A stretch of 64,000 bases of DNA from positions 806,001 through 870,000 of the forward strand of contig CBDHFH010000008.1 in assembly GCA_965262455.1 (NCBI GenBank), given 5' to 3'. This DNA comes from UBA1858 sp965262455 (GTDB taxonomy: Bacteria; Pseudomonadota; Gammaproteobacteria; UBA4575). Below are positions 1 to 6,716 of this stretch, one piece after another (position 1 is the stretch's first letter; the number at the start of each line of letters is the position of its first letter). A program made the position numbers and the translations under genes. Below the pieces are notes generated by a model. The model saw nothing but the letters and a program-made list of their open reading frames with translations, did no database searches and was not told the DNA's origin.

Positions 1-17
1 GTCATTTGACAGATCTT

Positions 18-416
18 TTATTTTAGCTGGCTAAATAAATACTCTGGGTCAAAGTAACCTATTACTTTTTTCACTTTACCATTTTCAACGGTAATAAAAT
101 CACAACCCGGAAGACTTATCTCTCGATTAGTAGGCGCGTAATCCCCAACTGGCCCTTTATGAGTGCCGAATAATATCCAAGGGGCAGCAACTATGCCGTT
201 ACTTGCAACAGTATTGCTGATGAGTTCCAATTTAAGGTCAGGAAATGCTGCGAACAAAGAACTGGCATAATCTGCGTAAGCTTGACCAGATAAATTATCT
301 CCGCCAACAGGATCACTGTAAGTCCCATCTGGTGTCAATGAGCCTAGGATTGCATCAGTATCATGACTATCCCATGCATCAAAATAAGCTTTTACTGCAT
401 CAGTTTCTGAACTCAT
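18..416 (-). CDS. SnoaL/NTF2-like domain protein
   Basis: This 132-residue protein has the size and pattern of the SnoaL-like / NTF2-like fold. It opens with an N-terminal helix (AVKAYFDAWDSHDTDAIL), followed by the TPDGTYSDPVGG segment typical of this superfamily, and ends in beta strands with FITVENGKVKKVIGYFDP. Family members are small alpha+beta barrels that act as isomerases, cyclases or ligand-binding proteins. Sequence alone does not give the substrate. The ATG is preceded by a strong G-rich ribosome site (AAGGGGG). It is the first of a series of small minus-strand genes, and any repeat beyond its stop would lie outside the window. Confidence is good for the fold and low for the role. 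Confidence 0.75.
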   Translation of the reverse strand: MSSETDAVKAYFDAWDSHDTDAILGSLTPDGTYSDPVGGDNLSGQAYADYASSLFAAFPDLKLELISNTVASNGIVAAPWILFGTHKGPVGDYAPTNREISLPGCDFITVENGKVKKVIGYFDPEYLFSQLK

Positions 417-467
417 GATTAACCCCCTTATTTTATTAAACTAATATTATAAATAAGTGTATCAAAC

Positions 468-496
468 ATGACTGCTTTCGGCGCAAAAGCGGTCAT
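468..496. repeat. palindromic intergenic repeat, copy 1
   Basis: The two arms ATGACTGCTTT and AAAGCGGTCAT are inverted copies with one mismatch around a CGGCGCA centre. This is the most complete member of a family with further copies at 681-703, 1268-1286, 2056-2082, 2656-2687, 3462-3491 and 3544-3561. Its right arm contains the TGA stop of the small minus-strand gene at 493-660. Confidence 0.75.
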
Positions 497-660
497 TCGC
501 TTCTATGTTTATTTGCATACCAACCATAGAGTCCAATGATAATCAGGATGGTCGATAATATTGCGAACCCTAGACCAACATACAGACTAAAAACTAATCC
601 TAGTGCACCTAGTATAGCTGTTGATAAGAAAACTAAACTCATCAAATTGTAAGCAGTCAT
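493..660 (-). CDS. 55-residue two-helix membrane protein
   Basis: A short open frame of 55 codons with ATG at 660 and TGA at 493-495. The translation is almost entirely hydrophobic: one segment at about residues 8-27 and a second at about 31-47, ending NKHRSE. It therefore looks like a hairpin membrane protein. Its first codons (ATGACTGCTT) match an arm of the local palindromic repeat, and its stop codon lies inside copy 1 of that repeat. It is thus framed by repeat sequence at both ends, as expected if these genes moved or duplicated as units. No family is recognised. A chance frame is possible, but the coherent hydrophobic pattern argues for a real gene. Confidence 0.5.
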   Translation of the reverse strand: MTAYNLMSLVFLSTAILGALGLVFSLYVGLGFAILSTILIIIGLYGWYANKHRSE

Positions 661-680
661 TTATCTAGTATTAAAGTCGC

Positions 681-703
681 CTTTCGGCGCAAAAGCGGTC
701 ATT
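681..703. repeat. palindromic intergenic repeat, copy 2
   Basis: CTTTCGGCGCAAAAGCGGTC plus ATT matches the right two thirds of copy 1 exactly. It contains the TGA stop of the minus-strand gene at 699-1250. Confidence 0.75.
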
Positions 704-1250
704 GAATAATAAGTGGGAAAAAACGAATTATCCCATGTTCAATTTCGTACTCTGGAGAATTTAGATTTCGTAGTTTATCTGCATACTCAGGTGGCGTATT
801 GAAATTTTTAAGTATTCTGCCTGCAAAGTCCCAAGCGCCTGGCCGACAAGGATCAATCCAACCGCCTGGCCACCCAACAGACATTTCCTCAGCTCCTTTC
901 TCAAACATGGATAATTGACAGCCCATAGAACCCAGAGGCCTATAAATAAATATTTTTGGTATGTTAATTGAATTATATTTAGGACCAACAACTAAACTGT
1001 TAATTGAAATCAGATCATCAATTTGTTCTTTACTGGGAATAAACACAACCATAGGTCCCATAGTTATATTCAAGGGAGTTATTACTCCAGTTTCTATTGC
1101 TGACAATCTTATTGAAGCTTGATCTTCACTTATCTTAGATGTACTCGGCTTCATTGAGCTGGTCAACATCACAATTACGATAACTATACCTATGACGAAC
1201 ATTGCAGTTGTAAGTAACCATAGTAAATTACGCTGATTTATTTTAGCCAT
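699..1250 (-). CDS. membrane-anchored protein of unknown function
   Basis: This 183-residue protein has one strong N-terminal membrane segment at about residues 10-29 (WLLTTAMFVIGIVIVIVMLT). The rest is hydrophilic and contains tryptophan- and cysteine-bearing stretches (SMGCQLSMFEKG, WPGGWIDPCRPGAWDFAGR). The two cysteines, in a region probably outside the inner membrane, could form a disulfide. The C-terminus (IEHGIIRFFPLIIQ) is hydrophobic. I recognise no family. The stop codon lies inside a copy of the local palindromic repeat. Most likely an anchored periplasmic protein; function unknown. Confidence 0.7.
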   Translation of the reverse strand: MAKINQRNLLWLLTTAMFVIGIVIVIVMLTSSMKPSTSKISEDQASIRLSAIETGVITPLNITMGPMVVFIPSKEQIDDLISINSLVVGPKYNSINIPKIFIYRPLGSMGCQLSMFEKGAEEMSVGWPGGWIDPCRPGAWDFAGRILKNFNTPPEYADKLRNLNSPEYEIEHGIIRFFPLIIQ

Positions 1251-1267
1251 TAGAATATGTCACCAAT

Positions 1268-1286
1268 CGGCGCAATAGCGGTCATT
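1268..1286. repeat. palindromic intergenic repeat, copy 3
   Basis: CGGCGCAATAGCGGTCATT, one base different from the core of copies 1 and 2. It lies 17 bases beyond the stop of the gene at 1304-2029 and just upstream of the next minus-strand gene. Confidence 0.7.
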
Positions 1287-1303
1287 CGGTTATTAATACT
1301 ACA

Positions 1304-2029
1304 TTAATTTTTAGAGGCGTTTTGTACATGCCTGATTTCTGGTTTTATGCAAGGCCAATGTATAGAACTATGGGTATATTCAGTTTTCCAACCGCCGCTA
1401 TTGGGTGATTGTAACAAGCGCTTATATGATTTTCCTTTCCTAGAATATACTTCAATACGATATATGCCTCGAAGAAAACCGCTAACAGCTTGCAAATAAC
1501 TTTCTACAATCTTTGGATCAGTGCATGGATACCATTCACCCCAAAATTCATCAACATTGAAGTGTAACTCATCTGTGTTTTGTAGATTTAAATTAATTTC
1601 ATGACTTAAGCCAACTTGAGCAGGTATTACTAGCTCGACTTCCGTAAATTTAGGATTTTCTATTGATTGCATGTCCAAATTTGGAAATTCTTTTCTCAAG
1701 GTAAAAAAAGTTTCATTTGCTACTTGTTTTGGATCAGCAAATGTAGCAGGGTTTAGAAACGATATTTGACATGCTTTATCATATTCATTGCTTTTTAAGC
1801 AGTTGATTAACTTGCGCAATTCTAAATCCTGCATTTCTTTATAATCACTATCCCTCTGACGAATATCAGCATCATGCCAGTAATGAGGAAGGTAACTAGA
1901 TACGTCTTTGATTTCTTGCATGCTGTCCCAATCTAAATTACTACAAATTTTTTCAGCCATATTCGTATCAATAGCATTTTCTTCAACGAGCACTAATAGG
2001 TCGATAAGTTTAGCCACTTCACTGTTCAT
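1304..2029 (-). CDS. hypothetical cytoplasmic protein
   Basis: A 241-residue soluble protein with no signal peptide or membrane segment. It opens with a leucine-rich helix (MNSEVAKLIDLLVLVEENAI), has a mixed helical middle, and a C-terminal half with many tryptophans and tyrosines (DEFWGEWYPCTD, SGGWKTEYTHSSIHWPCIKP). I do not recognise the family. The arrangement (helical N-terminus, Trp-rich C-terminus) is common among small cassette-type or immunity-like proteins, but that is only an impression. A palindromic repeat copy follows 17 bases after the stop. Confidence 0.65.
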   Translation of the reverse strand: MNSEVAKLIDLLVLVEENAIDTNMAEKICSNLDWDSMQEIKDVSSYLPHYWHDADIRQRDSDYKEMQDLELRKLINCLKSNEYDKACQISFLNPATFADPKQVANETFFTLRKEFPNLDMQSIENPKFTEVELVIPAQVGLSHEINLNLQNTDELHFNVDEFWGEWYPCTDPKIVESYLQAVSGFLRGIYRIEVYSRKGKSYKRLLQSPNSGGWKTEYTHSSIHWPCIKPEIRHVQNASKN

Positions 2030-2055
2030 GGGTATTCTTCAATTAAAGACTCTGG

Positions 2056-2082
2056 TGTCTGTTATCGGCGCAAAAGCGGACA
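2056..2082. repeat. palindromic intergenic repeat, copy 4
   Basis: Arms TGTCTG and CGGACA flank a GGCGCAAAAG core. The outer arms differ from copy 1 (TGTC/GACA instead of TGAC/GTCA) but have changed together, so pairing is kept. It lies 29 bases beyond the stop of the gene at 2111-2506. Confidence 0.7.
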
Positions 2083-2110
2083 AAATTCTTATCTAGAATA
2101 TGTATGAAAA

Positions 2111-2506
2111 CTATGGAGTAAGTTGATTATTTATTGAATGTTGAATGTTTTTAAAGTTTTGATAAAAAGATGTGAAGGCTTCTACATCACCTGCATAAAA
2201 GCCAATGACTCTTGTGTGCATTTGATTATTAGAAATTGTCATTACTTCTGTAACCCATGAAGGATGTGCTTGATGATTAGCACTGGTGAATGTGATGACT
2301 ACATATTGTGTGCCGAGATCTTGTGTGAAGATTTCTGTGCTGTTACCAATATCTTGTTTACGTGAAGTACCCAATTCTTCAGTAATTTGTGAGTGATATT
2401 CAATCCATTCTTTTTTTGTAATTTTGTGATCCGAATACGGAGTCAACTCGACTGCAAATACAGATGTTGAGAAAATAAGAAATACTAAATATAAATATGC
2501 TTTCAT
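2111..2506 (-). CDS. small exported protein of unknown function
   Basis: This 131-residue protein has a clear Sec signal peptide (MKAYLYLVFLIFSTSVFA, probable cleavage after residue 18). A small periplasmic domain follows, with alternating strands (YVVITFTSANHQ, WVTEVMTISNN, HTRVIGFYAG) and a final helix (VEAFTSFYQNFKNIQHSI). There are no cysteines in the mature part and no lipobox. I do not recognise the family. It is the third gene in the repeat-bounded series and has a repeat copy downstream. Confidence 0.7.
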   Translation of the reverse strand: MKAYLYLVFLIFSTSVFAVELTPYSDHKITKKEWIEYHSQITEELGTSRKQDIGNSTEIFTQDLGTQYVVITFTSANHQAHPSWVTEVMTISNNQMHTRVIGFYAGDVEAFTSFYQNFKNIQHSINNQLTP

Positions 2507-2655
2507 TTGTTAAAAAATTTCAGTGTTTATAATACTAGATTATATTATTATAAACGTAACCATATTATTACATGGATTAATAGATTGGTATGTTCATATA
2601 TGTTTGTTATCCAGAACAGACTAAATCCAGTGAGATTTGTATAACGTTAAAATTC

Positions 2656-2687
2656 ATTTTGCCCGCTTAAGGCGCAATAGCAGTCAT
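2656..2687. repeat. palindromic intergenic repeat, copy 5
   Basis: ATTTTGCCCGCTTAAGGCGC followed by AATAGCAGTCATT. This is a diverged copy; the right arm AGCAGTCATT contains the TGA stop of the minus-strand gene that begins at 3352. Confidence 0.6.
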
Positions 2688-3352
2688 TTACAGCTTTTAT
2701 TAAACCGACTGTATAACATTAAAAGTCCCGCGCCGAATAAATAGAAACCAGGTGGTAACGGTATCACAGTTACATTAAACGAAGACGCTAATCCAACCGC
2801 ATCAACATCGTTGTCAAAATCCCTATATGCAAATATATTAAGATCATTTTGAGATAATGGGAAGCGATCTGGGATGACATCAGTTGTATCAAATGCATTT
2901 GTATCAGCAACAACCGAAAATAGTAAAACTACAGAATCATTTTCTGAGCCTATTTCTATTCTGTCATGAGGAGTGTTGAACTGATACCCAGGAATAAAGT
3001 CGAATAAAGAAGGCCTCCTGATTGCTTGATCATTTTCAATTTGTATAGATAACTCATCCTCAGAGATTACATTTATCTTATTGCCAATAGCATTACCGAT
3101 ACTCGCCTTAGCGCCATAAGGGCTAAAATCAAAGTTATAAAAACCATAGTTACTTCCTTGAGCCAGCATAGTATTTGTTTCGATTATAAAGCTTGCTGAA
3201 TAAGGGACATTTTCTTCTATCAATAGCCAGGCACCCATATTATTTGGGTTACTGTAAAGGTCTACAGTGCCAGCTAAATCTATTCTAAGAATTGAAGCAT
3301 ATGAATTAGTGCTGAGTAACAATAACGTAATAAATAAAAGGGACAGCTTCAT
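2684..3352 (-). CDS. secreted protein with VPLP/PEP-CTERM-like C-terminal anchor
   Basis: Starting at the ATG at 3352 the product has 222 residues. It begins with a signal peptide (MKLSLLFITLLLLSTNSYAS) and continues with a beta-rich extracellular-type domain. The C-terminus is a sorting-signal-like tail: IPLPPGF, then a hydrophobic helix (YLFGAGLLMLY) and a basic end (SRFNKSCK). This resembles the VPLP variant of PEP-CTERM signals processed by exosortases (established for the family). No exosortase lies in the window. An in-frame TTG at 3364 would add four residues and is less likely. The stop lies inside repeat copy 5. The function of the domain is unknown. Confidence 0.65.
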   Translation of the reverse strand: MKLSLLFITLLLLSTNSYASILRIDLAGTVDLYSNPNNMGAWLLIEENVPYSASFIIETNTMLAQGSNYGFYNFDFSPYGAKASIGNAIGNKINVISEDELSIQIENDQAIRRPSLFDFIPGYQFNTPHDRIEIGSENDSVVLLFSVVADTNAFDTTDVIPDRFPLSQNDLNIFAYRDFDNDVDAVGLASSFNVTVIPLPPGFYLFGAGLLMLYSRFNKSCK

Positions 3353-3461
3353 ATCAAAGAGCAAGGATATAATTATTATTAGCTTGAATTTTCACCTTTT
3401 AAGATTTCAGCTTTATTACTATATTGAGCTCTATTTAAGCCCAATGGCAATTAATAATTTG

Positions 3462-3491
3462 AATGTCTGCTTTGGGTCGTTAGCGGACATT
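3462..3491. repeat. palindromic intergenic repeat, copy 6
   Basis: AATGTCTGCT and AGCGGACATT are inverted copies with one mismatch around a TTGGGTCGTT centre. The arms belong to the same family as copy 4, but the centre is GGTCG rather than GGCGC. Confidence 0.7.
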
Positions 3492-3530
3492 CCGCTCCAT
3501 TCTAAATTAGTATATTTGATTTTGCTAATA

Positions 3531-3752
3531 TTATAGAAATGTTAATGACCGCTTTCGACCCTTTCCTTCCAAATGCAAGAGAACCGTTTCAACCTGGCGA
3601 GCAAACGATGGGCTTAGAGAAGCAATTTCCTTTTCTGAGCGTTTATCAAGCCGAATAATTTGACTTCGGTGCTTGTCTGACAATTTCATAAAACGACTCG
3701 CTTGTATATCATTTTTATCCAATTGTCCGCCTGTTCCGATTTTTAATGCCAT
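3531..3752 (-). CDS. small basic cassette protein
   Basis: A 73-residue, strongly basic, probably helical protein (KLSDKHRSQIIRLDKRSEKEIASLSPSFARQVETVLLHLEGKGRKRS) with no membrane segment. The ATG follows a good ribosome site (CGGAGG, 8 bases away) and lies about 25 bases inside the end of the attC site at 3777-3874, as expected for an integron cassette gene. Its 3' end is unusual: instead of an attC, the last codons run across a copy of the local palindromic repeat. Basic helical character suggests nucleic-acid or protein binding. No family is recognised. Confidence 0.6.
   Translation of the reverse strand: MALKIGTGGQLDKNDIQASRFMKLSDKHRSQIIRLDKRSEKEIASLSPSFARQVETVLLHLEGKGRKRSLTFL
3544..3561. 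repeat. palindromic intergenic repeat, copy 7 (half)
   Basis: AATGACCGCTTTCGACCC, one arm plus centre, in inverse orientation to copies 1-5 but with the GACCC centre of copy 6. It lies inside the last codons of the gene at 3531-3752. Confidence 0.6.
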
Positions 3753-3776
3753 AGTAAAACCTCCGAAGTACTTTTA

Positions 3777-3874
3777 GCGCCTAACGCCGGTAGCAACGGC
3801 GGCCGAAGCGTAGCGTAGGCCGTCCAGGCAGCGTGCGTTTTCCTCTGCCGATGTTGCCTACCCTTGTTAGGCGC
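3777..3874 (-). other. integron attC recombination site
   Basis: Read on the minus strand, the site opens with R'' GCCTAAC (3866-3872) and closes with R' GTTAGGC (3779-3785), perfect inverse complements. Inside these, GGTAGGCAAC pairs with GTTGCTACC leaving one unpaired G, the extrahelical base that orients attC folding. The centre holds further pairing (GGCCTACG with CTTCGGCC). At 98 bases it is in the attC size range. The TAA stop of the gene at 3867-4295 lies inside R'', as in many cassettes. No integrase gene is visible in the window. Confidence 0.85.
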
Positions 3875-4295
3875 TTATTTTACCTTTGTTCTTAAGTATC
3901 AATGCTGATGCCGCATTAATATTCATGGGCGCACTTCCTATGCTTGAGAATTTCAATGGCTGGGCATTGAATTCGTTCCTTGCAATTCCAAGTAAGTACA
4001 ACGCATTGGATTTAGACTGAACGCCCGTTTGCTCCCTAATCACAGTTATAGCGTGGGACAACTCCGTATCAGTTAGTTTTTGATTCGATGAAAATATCTT
4101 GTTTTTAATTGGCGTTTTCAAATTTTTACAAATAATTAGACCATATACTAGCCCAGTACCAGCTCCAGCCAATAAGCCTTGAAGGCCTAAAAATCGACCA
4201 ACGCCGGCACCGACTAATGTCGCCCCTGCAACACATGCGCCGTAAGACATATTTTCTTTGTCTTTGTCTGTAAAAAACTCAAAATTCACTGGCAT
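3867..4295 (-). CDS. integron-cassette protein with glycine-rich membrane segment
   Basis: A 142-residue protein. Residues 18-56 are hydrophobic and very rich in glycine and alanine (YGACVAGATLVGAGVGRFLG, then LAGAGTGLVYGLIICK), like glycine-zipper membrane segments. The C-terminal half is soluble and helical (TDTELSHAITVIREQTGVQ). A good ribosome site (AGGAGGG) precedes the ATG, and the start lies shortly after the attC at 4329-4385. The stop lies in the R'' box of the attC at 3777-3874, so this is a complete gene cassette. No family is recognised. Membrane insertion is likely; a toxin or immunity role is possible but not shown. Confidence 0.7.
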   Translation of the reverse strand: MPVNFEFFTDKDKENMSYGACVAGATLVGAGVGRFLGLQGLLAGAGTGLVYGLIICKNLKTPIKNKIFSSNQKLTDTELSHAITVIREQTGVQSKSNALYLLGIARNEFNAQPLKFSSIGSAPMNINAASALILKNKGKISA

Positions 4296-4328
4296 AGTTC
4301 TTACCCTCCTGATTAAGCACTATCAGTA

Positions 4329-4385
4329 GCCTAGCGCCTTGCTCAGCGACTCACATCGTGAGTCCGCTGGAGCAACCTGTTATGC
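4329..4385 (-). other. integron attC recombination site (short, degenerate)
   Basis: On the minus strand R'' is GCATAAC (4379-4385) and the far end is GCTAGGC (4329-4335), one base away from a GTTAGGC R' box. Between them CAGCGGACTCAC pairs with GTGAGTCGCTG leaving one unpaired G, and TTGCTC pairs with GAGCAA across another unpaired base. The layout is a 57-base hairpin typical of attC. It overlaps the last codons of the gene at 4343-5011. Confidence 0.75.
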
Positions 4386-5011
4386 TCTGCTGCCTCGTGT
4401 TTACCGATAGACTTATATAGTCCCTTTCTTTTCTCTTTAAGGGTGTTAAGTTTTTCATCGATTTCTTCACTATTGATTTTCGAATTACTCGTGTGCACTG
4501 TGCGGTACATTTCTTGTGTATATTCTCCTAGAGCCCTTAGTTCAGCTTGCAGCTCATCAGCTCCGAGAACTAATAGTTTTGATTCAGCGGATAGTAGTGG
4601 AAGAAAGCCTTGGTAAAATTTGCTTTCAGACTCCTTAAGTTTTTCTTCTGTTTCTTTTTGCTTTTCCGCATTGTTATTTTTGTGGTGTATTTTCCAATTC
4701 TTTACGTTAGTGCTGTAGTCCATCACATTTTGGATAAAGTCATCCAAGCAAGAAATCAATTCCTCTAATCGGAGGTCGCGTTTGATCATCAACTCCTTCT
4801 CAAGCTCAGTAATCCTTTGCAAGGATGCTAGATCGATCTGAGTTTTACTATTAACTTCGGCTGTTAACTTCGCAGCAAAAAAACCTATAAGACCACCGAC
4901 TATCGTTCCTAAAATAGGAAATCCAATTTTTACCAAATCGCCTACAATGTCAGATTCGTGTGCCTTTAAAGCTTGTTCAGCGAGTTTTAATACTATCTCA
5001 TTTTCGGTCAT
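4343..5011 (-). CDS. integron-cassette membrane/coiled-coil protein
   Basis: A 222-residue protein. Residues 20-48 form one glycine-rich membrane segment (GDLVKIGFPILGTIVGGLIG). It is followed by a long, highly charged helical region with coiled-coil character (SLQRITELEKELMIKRDLRLEELISC, later EKQKETEEKLKESESKF and KLNTLKEKRKGLYKS). The layout is that of a membrane-anchored coiled coil. Its 3' end runs into the attC at 4329-4385. Upstream, GTTATGC on the minus strand at 5028-5034 looks like the R' box of another, decayed attC. The family is not recognised. Confidence 0.7.
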   Translation of the reverse strand: MTENEIVLKLAEQALKAHESDIVGDLVKIGFPILGTIVGGLIGFFAAKLTAEVNSKTQIDLASLQRITELEKELMIKRDLRLEELISCLDDFIQNVMDYSTNVKNWKIHHKNNNAEKQKETEEKLKESESKFYQGFLPLLSAESKLLVLGADELQAELRALGEYTQEMYRTVHTSNSKINSEEIDEKLNTLKEKRKGLYKSIGKHEAAEHNRLLQRTHDVSR

Positions 5012-5293
5012 CTCATCTACTTATTCAGCATAACAGTTACTAAGCAGACCAGTTCGGTCCATATATCATTTTTAGCATACTCTAATATTCCCCAGCTAAT
5101 CACTTGATAAATATAATTATTCTTAATTATGTCTATTAATATCATAATAGCAAGTACGGGTCCGTTCCAACAAAATTTGGAGTAAAGAACACTTCAAAAT
5201 TAGTTAATCTAGCGAAATTTAGCTGGCACTCTTTTTGTCGTGGACTCGTTCAACTCCAGATGTCTGCTTGAACTACCAATTCGCCATGCACAG

Positions 5294-5695
5294 CTAATTA
5301 TCAAAAAGATTTATAGAATTTGGACCATTGAAAACTTCATAGTTACCATTAAAAAAGTTTGTAGTATCACAATACCAATATTTAGCCTGACCCAGATTTC
5401 GATAAACATCATAGTCTTTTGCCAATGTTCTTTTGTTTTTATCCAAGTGATTAGACGTTAATGTGATCAACTTGAAAAATCCAGGCTCTAATCCACAAAT
5501 TAGGGAAACTTGCTTTGGTTTAATTATTTGAGTCTCATTTTTATTTTGTCCACTCGCCTCAGCTAGCGCAACTTCCCATCCTGCTGGACGCACATGATAA
5601 TATATAAATTTAATACATATGCTATGAGTAATGCTATTGATTCTCCAACTATTGAGAACGGATATCCACTCATTTACTGCAAGTGAGTTATTCAT
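5294..5695 (-). CDS. hypothetical protein
   Basis: Starting at the ATG at 5695 the product has 133 residues (MNNSLAVNEW...). An upstream in-frame TTG at 5737 would add 14 residues but has no obvious ribosome site. It is a soluble protein with mixed strands and helices, several aromatic residues (YWYCDTTNFFNGNYEVF), no signal peptide and no known motif. The 280 bases upstream of the neighbouring cassette gene (5012-5293) hold no gene, only the possible attC remnant near 5028. Function unknown. Confidence 0.5.
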   Translation of the reverse strand: MNNSLAVNEWISVLNSWRINSITHSICIKFIYYHVRPAGWEVALAEASGQNKNETQIIKPKQVSLICGLEPGFFKLITLTSNHLDKNKRTLAKDYDVYRNLGQAKYWYCDTTNFFNGNYEVFNGPNSINLFDN

Positions 5696-5803
5696 TACAT
5701 ATACTCTGCGGTTAAGAAATACTGTTAAGTTTGCCAAGAGGCATTGGCATCATCAATTAGACTGTTGATCAAATTAACGTAATTTAGCACTATTAAAATT
5801 ATA

Positions 5804-6163
5804 CTATTTCTCTAAATTCCAATGTTGTTTCCACTCATTACGTTTGTTCCAAGGATAATCTATTGCGGCAATACTCACAGCTTCTACAAATGCCACAATC
5901 TCTGGTTTACTAAATGTTTTTGTTCTGAAATACAGCGACATTCTATGTTCACGTATATTTTTATTGTGGCTATTTTTATAGTGTTTAGAAAGACGTTGTT
6001 TAAGCGTAACTCCCATGGCTCTCCCAATATACATCGGCTGAAATATTAAATTAGATACAAATCCCAGCTCATATATACCTATATCATCAGGAGCTGCCTC
6101 ATGCTGAAACAACGGCAATGGTGCCGGTTGCCTTCTCCAGTCCCAATCTTTAACTATGACCAT
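5804..6163 (-). CDS. GIY-YIG nuclease-like protein
   Basis: A 119-residue protein carrying the GIY-YIG signature: GIY at 29-31, YIG at 45-47, a conserved arginine in LKQRLSKHY (R57), a glutamate in AFVEAVS (E94) and an asparagine at PWNKR (N106). These are the catalytic positions of the GIY-YIG fold. The length is close to a single bare domain, so no DNA-recognition part is present. Such stand-alone domains occur in mobile-element and repair contexts. An AAAGG ribosome site precedes the ATG. The domain call is fairly secure from motif order; activity and target are inference. Confidence 0.7.
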   Translation of the reverse strand: MVIVKDWDWRRQPAPLPLFQHEAAPDDIGIYELGFVSNLIFQPMYIGRAMGVTLKQRLSKHYKNSHNKNIREHRMSLYFRTKTFSKPEIVAFVEAVSIAAIDYPWNKRNEWKQHWNLEK

Positions 6164-6237
6164 ATTAAAACCTTTGAAGATTTAGCTATCTAATCCAATG
6201 TTTAGGCTTATTTGCATCTTCAGTAATATTTCTACAG

Positions 6238-6687
6238 TTATGCAGATATTCTTGACCAATCAATGCTACGGATAAAATCATACCGCTCGCGTTTGGTGGT
6301 TGGTAATGATTTACTTGGTACCGTATTCTTTAATATTGCACTAACGTCATTATTTAATTTTGTATCTTTGAACGAGGTACTTCTTAAAAAATGGTCAATG
6401 GCTTTAGCTCCAGTAAAGTTGTGCATTGTGCACACTGCTGTTCCACCAATATAGCCAGCTGCAGCACCAACAAACCATGCTGGGAGAGCCATTGTACCAA
6501 TTGTTACTGTCCCTCCCACAGCAGCCCCTACTGTCCCTGTAGTTGCCGCTGTTGCCAATGTTGCAGGCGATTTCATACAAGCTGCTGTTACCTCCAACAA
6601 TGTTTCAGCGTCACTTTCACTTATATCATATGCGTCTTTGAGTATATTACGTAATTCATTATCAAGGTCTTCAATTGGATCACTCAT
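6238..6687 (-). CDS. glycine/alanine-rich membrane protein next to caspase gene
   Basis: A 149-residue protein: an acidic, helical N-terminus (residues 1-38), then a long glycine-alanine-threonine-rich hydrophobic stretch (41-86) able to cross the membrane twice, then a basic soluble tail ending DFIRSIDWSRISA. It lies 29 bases downstream of the caspase-like gene on the same strand and has its own ribosome site (GAGAGAG). No family is recognised. The hydrophobic block resembles glycine-zipper or pore-type segments, and the neighbouring protease makes a regulated partner conceivable. That link is inference from position only. Confidence 0.65.
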   Translation of the reverse strand: MSDPIEDLDNELRNILKDAYDISESDAETLLEVTAACMKSPATLATAATTGTVGAAVGGTVTIGTMALPAWFVGAAAGYIGGTAVCTMHNFTGAKAIDHFLRSTSFKDTKLNNDVSAILKNTVPSKSLPTTKRERYDFIRSIDWSRISA

Positions 6688-6716
6688 ATTATCTCTCTCA
6701 AATACACTGCTAAATT

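Noticed and set aside
6391..6654. Plus-strand open frame rich in cysteine and serine (many CC and CS pairs)
   Set aside because: It is the antisense of the Gly/Ala-rich membrane segment at 6238-6687, whose GC-rich codons give Cys/Ser in reverse. No ribosome site.
1..6700. CRISPR array explanation for the regularly placed repeats at the left edge
   Set aside because: Repeat spacing is 200-800 bases with genes between, copies are imperfect, and no cas genes are present.
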